Assembly: GCA_025055355.1 (NCBI GenBank)
Contig: JANWYM010000185.1
Coordinates: 1-7,534 of the forward strand
DNA length: 7,534 nt
DNA from: Abditibacteriales bacterium
Lineage (GTDB): Bacteria; Armatimonadota; Abditibacteriia; Abditibacteriales; JANWYM01
Direction of reading: 5' to 3'
Under the pieces are notes generated by a model. It saw only the letters and a program-made list of their open reading frames with translations. It ran no database searches and had not been told where the DNA came from. Shown here one piece after another: positions 1 through 5,121 of the stretch. A program made the position numbers and the translations under genes. Every line of letters starts with the position of its first letter. Position 1 is the stretch's first letter.

Positions 1-2
1 TT

Positions 3-24
3 CCCCTCCCCCCACCCCTCCCCC
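3..24 (-). other. Four-tract G-quadruplex-type motif
   Basis: Read on the minus strand, this stretch is four runs of guanine (5, 4, 6 and 4) separated by single bases (A, T, A). Four runs of at least four G with one-base loops is the classical pattern for a very stable parallel G-quadruplex. The same C-rich strand also takes part in the neighbouring hairpin at 15-35, so the two structures would exclude each other. The pattern is seen directly; folding in the cell is inference. Confidence 0.5.
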
Positions 25-42
25 AAGGGGAGGGGAGTTCTT
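15..42 (+). terminator. GC-rich perfect hairpin, possible terminator
   Basis: Bases 15-23 (cccctcccc) and 27-35 (ggggagggg) form a perfect nine-pair stem with a three-base loop (caa). The sequence after it, agttctt, is only mildly T-rich, so it is a weak match to an intrinsic terminator. It could end a rightward transcript coming from outside the window, or one coming leftward from the genes at 193-1253. It may equally be only a structured spacer. Confidence 0.3.
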
Positions 43-192
43 CGCGGCGGTGCGGACCGAGTTGCCGGGAGGCGGCATATCATACTCAGTGGTCTGACTT
101 CATGCTGCTGACGGTCTATACCATATCCGCCGACGTGCCCAGAGTGCTGCGCGTCGGACCAGGCTATGATGCGTGGCGATACACTGCCATCC

Positions 193-288
193 CTACACGC
201 GGTCTACCTTCGACTCGCGCTCGCTCATGACCGCCGCCGCAATAAACCAAAACAACGCCACGATGGACAGAATCAAGAGGTAAATCAT
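193..288 (-). CDS. 31-residue single-helix membrane peptide
   Basis: A 31-codon gene. The start at 286-288 is chosen because it has an excellent ribosome binding site: bases 296-304 read GAGGAGGAA on the minus strand, seven bases upstream. The frame stays open further upstream to a Met codon at 426, but that extension is polar, has no comparable binding site and looks non-coding. Residues 2-21 are almost entirely hydrophobic (IYLLILSIVALFWFIAAAVM), followed by a charged tail (SERESKVDRV). This predicts one membrane helix; the charge pattern gives no firm orientation. It lies downstream of the TM2-like gene on the same strand and may share its transcript, although 162 bases separate them. No family is recognised. 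Small peptides of this type often bind and modulate larger membrane proteins, but nothing here identifies a partner. Confidence 0.6.
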   Translation of the reverse strand: MIYLLILSIVALFWFIAAAVMSERESKVDRV

Positions 289-450
289 TCCTTGCTTCCT
301 CCTCAACTTCCCTTTTGAGGCGTTCTCTCCCGCGCGCGTCTGCCGCACAGCGTCGCGCCACCGACCGAAATCGTGGAGAGCCGTCCCTGTCCCTTTTTCG
401 GCATGGTGACGCGAAACGTTGAGCAAATATTGTGAGTATCTTCGGCGTCT

Positions 451-657
451 CTACCTTGTGGGGTTCTTACGGGCGTAAACGTAGGCGGACCACGCCGACC
501 AGATGTGGCAGACCCAGCCCAGTATCCCCCCCGTCCCCAGCCACAAGCCCGGGGTCACAATCAGCCAGAAAAGCCCCCGCCAGAAGCAACCGTTGTAAAA
601 CTGCCCCACGCCGGGGACGAAGAAACTTAACACCGCTGCGATGCCCGGATTCCGCAT
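451..657 (-). CDS. TM2-like small membrane protein
   Basis: A 68-residue integral membrane protein. The N-terminus (RNPGIAAVLSFFVPGVGQFY, residues 2-21, then NG) is the hallmark of TM2-type proteins: a hydrophobic helix ending in PGxGQxYNG. A second helix follows at about 27-41. A third hydrophobic stretch at about 43-62 contains WSAWSAYVYA, like the conserved W-x-x-D/A-x-Y-x-A ending of the family. The polar loop carries W26-R-G, as in family members. Length (60-80) is typical. The start at 655-657 follows AGGGAGG (minus strand, 667-673) at nine bases. A Met at 662-664 in another frame is not used. TM2 and related proteins are widespread in bacteria but have no settled function. The family call is from motif recognition. 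Confidence 0.75.
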   Translation of the reverse strand: MRNPGIAAVLSFFVPGVGQFYNGCFWRGLFWLIVTPGLWLGTGGILGWVCHIWSAWSAYVYARKNPTR

Positions 658-698
658 GGTTCATGTCCTCCCTTGAACATCATCGTCGTCCTCCTCGT

Positions 699-747
699 CG
701 TCGTCCTCGTTCTCAAGCCCCGAAAACGACCGATGACGAGGACGATG
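699..747 (-). repeat. Palindromic dispersed repeat, copy A
   Basis: Bases 701-710 (tcgtcctcgt) and 736-745 (acgaggacga) are a perfect ten-base inverted repeat around a 25-base loop. Further cgtcgtcctc triplet-like sequence lies at 682-700. On the minus strand the loop contains tcggtcgttt, then tgaga. The same arms and the same tcggtcgttt core recur on the plus strand at 4714-4755, so this is one of at least two related copies in opposite orientation. It lies in the 149-base gap between the truncated isomerase gene and the TM2-like gene. The structure resembles REP-type elements, but no mobilising enzyme is visible. Confidence 0.6.
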
Positions 748-761
748 CTCCTGTGGTGCGG

Positions 762-777
762 TGCCGATAGATCGGCA
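762..777. promoter_or_regulatory. Perfect 16-base dyad, operator-like
   Basis: Bases 762-768 (tgccgat) and 771-777 (atcggca) are perfect inverted copies separated by two bases (ag). A two-base loop is too tight for a good RNA hairpin, so the symmetry fits a binding site for a dimeric DNA-binding protein better than a terminator. It lies upstream of the TM2-like gene (start 657) and just downstream of the isomerase remnant (stop at 807). No regulator is encoded nearby. The dyad is seen; its role is inferred. Confidence 0.3.
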
Positions 778-806
778 TGAACAACTCCTCTCACCTCCGT
801 TATACA

Positions 807-1253
807 TCAGGCGGCGCGTGGCGGTTTCGATTCCCCATACAGACAGAAAGCGTCCGCCGTTGTTCCGAAGAGTTGATGCCCACACTGAGGACAGCGGGCG
901 AGCCAGCCATTGAGCGTCAGTTGTCCGTGCGTCAGCAACGCGTCGGTGGCGCGCTGCAACACGCGCTTGTGCGTCTCAATCGCCCCGCGTCGCTTTGCTG
1001 CGTCAAGGTGCGACAGGTTGTTCTCGCCGCCGAACGGCGCGTGGACGGAGCGAAGGACGATGCCTGCATCGCGGAACGCTTGCGCCGCTGCTTCAATGGC
1101 CGCCTCGTTCGTGTCCAGGAAGAAATTCGGCGGGGCTTCGATGGCTTCCACGTTCTGCGCCTTCAACTGCGCAATCGTTTCTGACGGCGACGCCAACCCG
1201 CCCGATGCATCCAACCCACCAGAGAGAAAAGAGGAACAAACGGCAAATCGCAT
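807..1253 (-). pseudogene. Truncated sugar phosphate isomerase/epimerase-like gene
   Basis: A 148-codon frame whose first ~100 residues look like the N-terminus of a xylose-isomerase-like TIM barrel (sugar phosphate isomerase/epimerase, AP endonuclease 2 superfamily). The first strand is MRFAVCSSF, then helix ETIAQLKAQNVEAIEAP, then helix EAAAQAFRDAGIVLRSVHAP with the typical strand-2 HAPF (71-74), then NLSHLDAAKRRGAIETHKRV. Family members run to 250-300 residues and continue with a strand ending in HPG. Here the sequence switches after about residue 101 to an unrelated tail with one CPQC pair (121-124) and a lone C137, suggesting a broken zinc ribbon. Most of the barrel, including its metal ligands, is missing. 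The start is well supported: AGGAG on the minus strand (1261-1265), seven bases away. I read it as a deletion-fusion remnant. It may still be transcribed from the promoter region at about 1293. Confidence 0.55.
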
Positions 1254-1266
1254 GACGTTGCTCCTG

Positions 1267-1297
1267 TTGCGTTCAAGGGCGTTTGATGTGCTATAAT
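1267..1297 (+). promoter_or_regulatory. Extended -10 promoter of the rightward operon
   Basis: Bases 1289-1297 read TGCTATAAT, a perfect TATAAT (1292-1297) with the extended TGn element. A weak -35-like TTGCGT lies at 1267-1272 with a long 19-base spacer; extended -10 promoters often tolerate a poor -35. Transcription would start near 1304, ahead of the AGGAGGG at 1320-1326. This could drive the coiled-coil frame, the ABC ATPase, the aminotransferase and perhaps the protease. It is a consensus match only. Confidence 0.55.
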
Positions 1298-1321
1298 ATT
1301 GCTCAGTTTAACAGAAAACAG
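1293..1321 (-). promoter_or_regulatory. Possible overlapping leftward promoter
   Basis: The same AT island reads TATTAT on the minus strand at 1298-1293, about 40 bases before the start codon at 1253. The -35 region is poor (tgtttt at 1320-1315). Because the TATAAT/ATTATA sequence is nearly symmetric, one -10 island may serve both directions. The evidence is weaker than for the rightward promoter. Confidence 0.25.
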
Positions 1322-1406
1322 GAGGGATGCATAGTGGTTCCCATCAAATCCTCCGCTTATCATTCACCGTCTCGCCCGTCGTGAGCAGGCAGCTTTGCGT
1401 CAGCAG

Positions 1407-1514
1407 ATGATGGAAATACGACAGTCCCTTGTGACTCTCCAGCGGCGGCTCGAAGTCGTTGAGAGAGAGATGGACGAATTACGCCAACAGTTAGAGCATG
1501 GAGAAATCCAATAG
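1407..1514 (+). CDS. Short coiled-coil peptide, probably frameshifted or decayed
   Basis: From the Met codon at 1407 this frame encodes 35 residues rich in heptad-spaced Leu, Val and charged residues (LVTLQRRLEVVEREMDELRQ), a convincing short coiled coil. The frame is open back to 1335 and the upstream part (LIIHRLARREQAALRQQ) continues the helix, so the true protein probably starts earlier. The only good start signal is AGGAGGG (1320-1326) seven bases before GTG at 1334, but that start lies in a different frame that hits TGA at 1382. One skipped base between about 1350 and 1381 would join the two into a protein of about 60 residues. Alternatives are a real or sequencing frameshift, a weak TTG start at 1395, or coupling to a 27-codon frame (1327-1410) whose TGA overlaps the ATG. 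It precedes the ABC ATPase by 61 bases. No family is recognised. Confidence 0.35.
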   Translation: MMEIRQSLVTLQRRLEVVEREMDELRQQLEHGEIQ

Positions 1515-1575
1515 GGGATGCGTCGTGTGATGAAACGACTGTTCGTGCCAAGCCTCGCCCAGAAATGGAGCAACT

Positions 1576-2319
1576 ATGATGACCCAACCCGCCATCCAAA
1601 TCACCGACCTGCACAAACACTTCGGCAAACTGCATGTGTTGCGCGGCATCACGATGGAGGTGAAACGCGGCGAGGTCGTCGTGTTCATCGGCCCGTCGGG
1701 GTGTGGGAAGAGCACGCTGCTGCGGTGCGTGAACCGCCTGGAGCAGCCGACGCGTGGGAGCGTGCGCGTGAACGGCGTGGACGTGACCAGCCCGCAGACC
1801 GACCTCAACGCGGTGCGGCGGCAGGTGGGGATGGTGTTTCAGCGGTTCAACCTGTTCCCACACCTGACCGCCTTAGAAAACGTCACGCTCGCCCCCCGGC
1901 ACGTTCTCAAAGTGTCGGAGGAAGAGGCGCGGGCGCGGGCGCTGAAGTTGCTGGAGCAGGTGGGCTTGGCGAACAAAGCCGACGTCTATCCCGCGCAACT
2001 GTCGGGCGGGCAGCAACAGCGGGTGGCGATTGCGCGCGCGCTGGCGATGCAGCCGCAGGTGATGCTGTTCGATGAGCCGACGTCCGCGCTCGACCCGGAA
2101 CTGGTCGGCGAAGTGTTGGAGGTCATACGTCACCTCGCGCATGAGGGCATGACGATGTGCATCGTGACGCACGAGATGGCGTTCGCGGAGGAGGTGGCGC
2201 ATCGCGCGGTCTTCCTGGATGAAGGTGTGATTGTGGAGGAAGGCACGCCGCAGCAGATTTTTAACGCCCCGCAGCAGGCGCGGACGAAGGAGTTTCTGCG
2301 GCGGGTGTTGGAGAGATAG
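1576..2319 (+). CDS. Polar amino-acid-type ABC transporter ATPase
   Basis: A complete 247-residue ATP-binding subunit of the GlnQ/HisP/ArtP type, which powers uptake of amino acids through a membrane permease. All motifs are intact and spaced normally: Walker A GPSGCGKST (39-47), Q-loop Gln89 in VFQRFNLFPHLTALENV (a family-diagnostic stretch), signature LSGGQQQRV (142-150), Walker B VMLFDEPTSALD (162-173) and H-loop His199 in IVTHEM. Length equals the family norm. Two adjacent Met codons (1576 and 1579) are possible starts; TGGAG at 1566-1570 is five and eight bases away, so the second may be used. The oddity is context: these ATPases usually adjoin permease and solute-binding genes, and neither is present here. 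The next gene, 24 bases on, is an aminotransferase, suggesting linkage of amino-acid import and transamination. The substrate cannot be told from the sequence. Confidence 0.93.
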   Translation: MMTQPAIQITDLHKHFGKLHVLRGITMEVKRGEVVVFIGPSGCGKSTLLRCVNRLEQPTRGSVRVNGVDVTSPQTDLNAVRRQVGMVFQRFNLFPHLTALENVTLAPRHVLKVSEEEARARALKLLEQVGLANKADVYPAQLSGGQQQRVAIARALAMQPQVMLFDEPTSALDPELVGEVLEVIRHLAHEGMTMCIVTHEMAFAEEVAHRAVFLDEGVIVEEGTPQQIFNAPQQARTKEFLRRVLER

Positions 2320-2343
2320 CTCTACGCAAAGACAGGAGGAGAC

Positions 2344-3528
2344 ATGGAAACCCATTTCGCACGACGGATGCAGCGCGTGTCGGCGTCGGCAATCATGGAG
2401 TTAATCAAGACAACCGCAGGCGGGAACTTCATTTCGTTTGCGAGCGGGTTGCCCGACCCCTCCCTGTTCCCGGCGAGGGAACTTCGGGACATCACGGATG
2501 ATATTTTGACCCGCGATGACAACAACGCCTTGCAATACGGCGCGGCGGAAGGTTTCGCGCCCCTCCGAGATTGGGTGGCGCAGCGGCTGCGCGAACGCGG
2601 CTTGAAAGCCACAGCGGAAAACGTCCTCATCACCAGCGGTTCGCAGCAGGCGTTGGATTTGGTGGCGCGGGCGTTGCTGGATGCAGGTGATACGGTGCTG
2701 ATGGAAAGCCCGTCCTACCTTGCAGCGATTCAAGCGTTCGACAGTTATGAGGTCAACTACGTCACGCTGCCGATGGACGAAGACGGCATGGACACGGCGG
2801 CGTTGGAGAAAGCGTTGGCGTCGTGTTCCCCCAAGTTAATTTTCACTCTCCCCAACTTTCAGAACCCCACGGGCATCACATTAAGCGCGGAGCGGCGGCA
2901 GCGCGTTGCGGAGTTGGCGGCAGCGAAGGACATCCCCATTCTCGAAGATGATGCTTACTACGATTTGCGCTACGATGGTGAACCCCTGCCGCCGATAGCG
3001 TCATTGGCGGAGAACCGCTGGGCATTTTACACGGGCACGTTTAGCAAAACGATCGCGCCCGGCATTCGCGTCGGCTGGGTCTACGGCGACGCGGACCTGA
3101 TAGCGCGGCTGGCGCAACTCAAGCAAATCACCGACTTGCACAGCAACTCGCTCACGCAGCGCATCGCCTACGAGTTCTGCGCGCGCGGCAAACTGCCCGG
3201 ACAGATTGAGTTCCTCTGCCGCGCCTACAAAGAAAAGCGCGATGCCATGCTCACCGCGCTGCAGCACTCCATGCCACCCAGCGTTCGCTGGACGCACCCC
3301 CAAGGCGGCATGTTTCTCTTCCTCACGCTCCCCGACGGGCAGGACGGCGACGCGCTGCTGCCTCACGCGATGGAGCGCGGAGTTGTGTTCGTCCCCGGAG
3401 CGAGTTTTCACCCCAACGGCGGCGGCGCGAACACGGTGCGCCTCAATTTCGTCAGCCCTCCCCATCAGGACATCGAACGAGGCATAACGCTTCTGGCACA
3501 AACGATTGTGTCGACAGGAAGAGCATAA
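2344..3528 (+). CDS. PLP-dependent aminotransferase, LysN/2-aminoadipate type
   Basis: A complete 394-residue fold-type I aminotransferase. It transfers an amino group between an amino acid and a 2-oxo acid using pyridoxal phosphate in the cytoplasm. The sequence closely follows the Thermus LysN pattern: SFASGLPDPSLFP near 31-43, LQYGAAEGFAPLRDWV (63-78), the cofactor-binding turn SGSQQALDLV (98-107), FQNPTG (172-177, Asn174), EDDAYY (201-206, Asp202 toward the pyridine nitrogen), TFSKTIAPGIRVGW (232-245, Schiff-base Lys235), the aromatic-rich GGMFLFLTLP (321-330), FVPGASF (349-355) and carboxylate-binding Arg366 in TVRLNF. LysN acts on 2-aminoadipate in lysine biosynthesis but relatives accept Leu, aromatic amino acids or Glu, so substrate is open. 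AGGAGG (2334-2339) four bases ahead fixes the start. It follows the ABC ATPase by 24 bases in one operon. No other lysine-pathway gene is present. Confidence 0.92.
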   Translation: METHFARRMQRVSASAIMELIKTTAGGNFISFASGLPDPSLFPARELRDITDDILTRDDNNALQYGAAEGFAPLRDWVAQRLRERGLKATAENVLITSGSQQALDLVARALLDAGDTVLMESPSYLAAIQAFDSYEVNYVTLPMDEDGMDTAALEKALASCSPKLIFTLPNFQNPTGITLSAERRQRVAELAAAKDIPILEDDAYYDLRYDGEPLPPIASLAENRWAFYTGTFSKTIAPGIRVGWVYGDADLIARLAQLKQITDLHSNSLTQRIAYEFCARGKLPGQIEFLCRAYKEKRDAMLTALQHSMPPSVRWTHPQGGMFLFLTLPDGQDGDALLPHAMERGVVFVPGASFHPNGGGANTVRLNFVSPPHQDIERGITLLAQTIVSTGRA

Positions 3529-3571
3529 CGATTTGGCGCATGGAGGCAAATCGCTGGACTTGGGGTGAGGC

Positions 3572-4381
3572 ATGCGCAAATCGCGTCTGTGGCTGATGGT
3601 ATGTTGGTTGATAGGGCTTAGCAGTGCGAGGGTTGGCAGAACTTACGAAATCAATCTGCTGCCAACGTTTTCGTTTGAGGAGTTCTATCTCGCTCCGCTT
3701 CGCGTTCACCTATTGCAGTCTCAAGACGTTGCCGACCTTCACTGCCGACTGACAGAAAAGGATGTGCTTCGCATCTTGGGCAAGGTCAACAAAATCTGGG
3801 CGCAGGCGGGGATTCAGTTTTGTCTGGAATCGCTCGTCATCGAGGAAGCCGTCCATCAGGAGGAATACAAAGCCCTCAACGGCTCCGTGCCTTTAGAGTT
3901 CCATCTGCGGCTGCGCCCGGAGGCGTCGAAGGCAGAGGGGATGTTTCACGTTTACTACCTTCACAACATGTCGGTGAACGGCGTCTATCTGCAAGCCGAT
4001 GGGATCTTCGTCAAGGACTCCGCCCGTCTGCGCGAGGTCGAGGGCGGCATGGATGAGCCGCTGCCGCGCGTGACCGCGCACGAGTTGGGGCACGCGCTGG
4101 GGCTATCGCACCGTCAGGACCGCGTCAATTTGATGGCGTCGGGCACGACGGGGTTTTCTCTCAACGACATGGAGATTGAGCGGGCGCGGGCGAAAGCCAA
4201 ATCGCTGAAGTGGATACGTTCCGTCGCGGACGTGGCGCAGATGGCAAATGAAAACTTCCTGATGAAAAACGTCCGAGAGGCGAAGAAACTGTATGAGTGG
4301 CTCGTTGCCATTCCCGGCGAGTCAGCGGTCAAGGAGTTAGCGAAGAGGCGGTTAGAAATGCTGCGCAAGCAGGGGGCATGA
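3572..4381 (+). CDS. Secreted matrixin-like zinc metalloprotease
   Basis: A 269-residue exported protein. Residues 1-19 (MRKSRLWLMVCWLIGLSSA) form a signal peptide with a basic start, a hydrophobic core and a plausible cleavage after SSA. The catalytic motif is HELGHALGLSH (170-180): His170, His174 and His180 bind zinc and Glu171 is the base. NLMAS (186-190) supplies the metzincin Met-turn (Met188). This spacing matches matrixin/metzincin peptidases. Residues 60-165 would form the catalytic N-lobe. After 195 the chain is helical and charged (about 200-269), like a helical repeat or C-terminal prop. No cysteine-switch propeptide is seen. The start follows GGGGTGA (3562-3568) closely. It lies 43 bases after the aminotransferase and may be read from the same transcript, though the functions have no obvious link. 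Substrate is unknown. Confidence 0.85.
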   Translation: MRKSRLWLMVCWLIGLSSARVGRTYEINLLPTFSFEEFYLAPLRVHLLQSQDVADLHCRLTEKDVLRILGKVNKIWAQAGIQFCLESLVIEEAVHQEEYKALNGSVPLEFHLRLRPEASKAEGMFHVYYLHNMSVNGVYLQADGIFVKDSARLREVEGGMDEPLPRVTAHELGHALGLSHRQDRVNLMASGTTGFSLNDMEIERARAKAKSLKWIRSVADVAQMANENFLMKNVREAKKLYEWLVAIPGESAVKELAKRRLEMLRKQGA

Positions 4382-4420
4382 GGGGCGGTGGTCTCTGACC
4401 CTGCTCCAGCGCTTGACTGA

Positions 4421-4663
4421 TCACCGCTGCCCCCGCACCCACTCCTCCGACGATGTGATGGCAACGACTTTTTGCCCGTCCGCAATGTTCGTCCCGACTC
4501 TCACCCAAACCACCTGATGTTGCGCGTCCTCCAGCCACGCCGATTGCCTGTCAGCGGACGCGGCGTCCTCCCCAGCACCCTTTGTGTGGTGGTGTGGGGC
4601 GCGGGTAACGTCAGAGCGCAAGAGGTGAAAAGGGAAGGGTGCGGGGCAAGATGAAGACGGCAA
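4421..4663 (-). pseudogene. Coding-like remnant of an unidentified protein
   Basis: An 80-codon leftward frame. Its first ~26 residues look random (Pro, Ser and His rich). From about residue 42 it reads like a real protein end: AWLEDAQHQVVWVRVGTNIA, then DGQKVVAITSSEEWV. The pattern V-x-V-G-x-x-I-x-D-G-x-K-V-V-x-I is reminiscent of the short beta domains at the C-termini of pilus or type II secretion accessory proteins (PilP-like), but this is a loose impression. No ribosome binding site is evident at the Met codon at 4663, and no upstream frame continues the domain, so it is best read as a 3' gene fragment. Confidence 0.3.
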
Positions 4664-4681
4664 CTGCTTAACTCACATCTC

Positions 4682-4703
4682 ATCCGTGTTAGTGGTATCC
4701 GTG
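4682..4703 (+). repeat. Short direct repeat atccgtg, 15-base period
   Basis: The heptamer atccgtg occurs at 4682-4688 and 4697-4703, within atccgtgttagtggtatccg. It lies just upstream of palindromic repeat copy B and may be part of the same dispersed element. Only two units are present. Confidence 0.35.
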
Positions 4704-4713
4704 GGACATTAAA

Positions 4714-4755
4714 TCGTCGTCCTCGTCGTCGGTCGTTTATGAGTTCGAGGACGAG
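4714..4755 (+). repeat. Palindromic dispersed repeat, copy B
   Basis: Bases 4717-4725 (tcgtcctcg) and 4746-4754 (cgaggacga) are a perfect nine-base inverted repeat around a 20-base loop. The loop holds tcggtcgttt (4729-4738) followed by tgag (4740-4743). In copy A (699-747, opposite strand) the same order is seen: tcgtcctcgtc, one variable base, tcggtcgttt, a short gap, tgag, then cgaggacga. The copies differ mainly by about five extra bases in the loop of copy A. Being in intergenic DNA at two sites in opposite orientation argues for a dispersed family. Confidence 0.6.
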
Positions 4756-4860
4756 GGCGGCAGGAGGGGCAGCACATCCCTGCCCGCCCCGTGCGACGAC
4801 CCCCATGCCCCCACTCCGAACCCTGCACCCCCTAACGCGGATTTTCATCACCAAAGTAGC

Positions 4861-4877
4861 CCGCGACGCCGTCGCGG
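4861..4877. other. Seven-pair GC hairpin
   Basis: Bases 4861-4867 (ccgcgac) pair perfectly with 4871-4877 (gtcgcgg) across a three-base loop (gcc). No T-run follows on either strand, so it is not a standard terminator. Its position between convergent genes would fit a transcription barrier or a folded RNA end. Confidence 0.3.
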
Positions 4878-5028
4878 ATTCCATCACGGCGCGACGAGCG
4901 ATAGATTTTCTATTGCGCCCGCGAGGACGTGCGCCTCCTCCGCGCCCTGCCGGAGGCGGTGCCGCAGATGGTTATCTGATTGAGTGGACGCCCCCATAGC
5001 CTCCCCTGAACCCCCTGCACTCATGAAC

Positions 5029-5121
5029 TCATTGGCCCCTTAGCGCAGCGTCGGGCAGCGCGGGGGGCTTGCGTCCCAACGCGGTCAGCACGGCGGCAAT
5101 AGCGGCGGCAGCACTCAATAG
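5029..5121 (-). pseudogene. Ala-rich hydrophobic coding-like fragment
   Basis: Directly after the TAA of the TPR gene and in the same frame, 30 sense codons encode a hydrophobic Ala/Leu helix followed by a basic, proline-containing tail (AAAAIAAVLTALGRKPPALP), ending at TGA (5029-5031). Most codons from the helix onward end in G or C, as in the GC-rich genes here and unlike the TPR gene before it. It has no ATG start or ribosome binding site. I read it as the tail of another gene cut off when the TPR gene was inserted or rearranged; a read-through extension is less likely. Confidence 0.25.

Larger units (their letters stand above)
4382..5121. other. Gene-poor interval with coding fragments and repeats
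   Basis: These 740 bases separate the convergent metalloprotease and TPR genes. No intact gene is convincing. Visible contents are a leftward coding-like remnant (4421-4663), a 15-base-period direct repeat (4682-4703), a palindromic repeat copy (4714-4755), a GC hairpin (4861-4877), a short rightward coding-like run ending in TGA at 4977-4979 (AREDVRLLRALPEAVPQMVI, from 4917) and a leftward one at 5029-5121. The pyrimidine-rich 4790-4842 stretch holds nothing recognisable. No clean terminator follows the protease; cggtg (4386-4390) and caccg (4422-4426) can pair, but across a 31-base loop. Confidence 0.6.

Noticed and set aside
102..230. 42-codon rightward frame starting at ATG 102
   Set aside because: It has no ribosome binding site, no recognisable domain, and overlaps the better supported membrane peptide gene on the other strand.
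682..745. CRISPR-like repetition of cgtcgtcctc
   Set aside because: The units are short, irregular and contiguous with no spacers; they form one palindromic repeat, not an array.
432..770. 112-codon rightward open frame rich in Arg, Pro and Ser
   Set aside because: It is antisense to the TM2-like gene and palindromic repeat, has a low-complexity composition and has no domain; the minus-strand frames are far more protein-like.
661..885. Leftward frame with a run of Asp and Glu residues
   Set aside because: The acidic run is simply translation of the cgt/ctc-rich palindromic repeat, and the frame overlaps the end of the isomerase remnant.
1518..2075. 185-codon rightward frame overlapping the ABC ATPase
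   Set aside because: It is the out-of-frame shadow of a gene with all ABC motifs intact; its Arg/Ala/Gly-rich composition is typical of GC-rich alternative frames.
4501..4887. 128-codon leftward frame
   Set aside because: Low-complexity Arg/Gly/Pro translation crossing the repeat copy, with no ribosome binding site or domain.
4739..4999. 86-codon rightward frame in the gene-poor interval
   Set aside because: It begins inside the palindromic repeat, is rich in Pro, Arg and Ala, and shows no domain or binding site. A coding-like run at 4917-4979 lies in a different frame.
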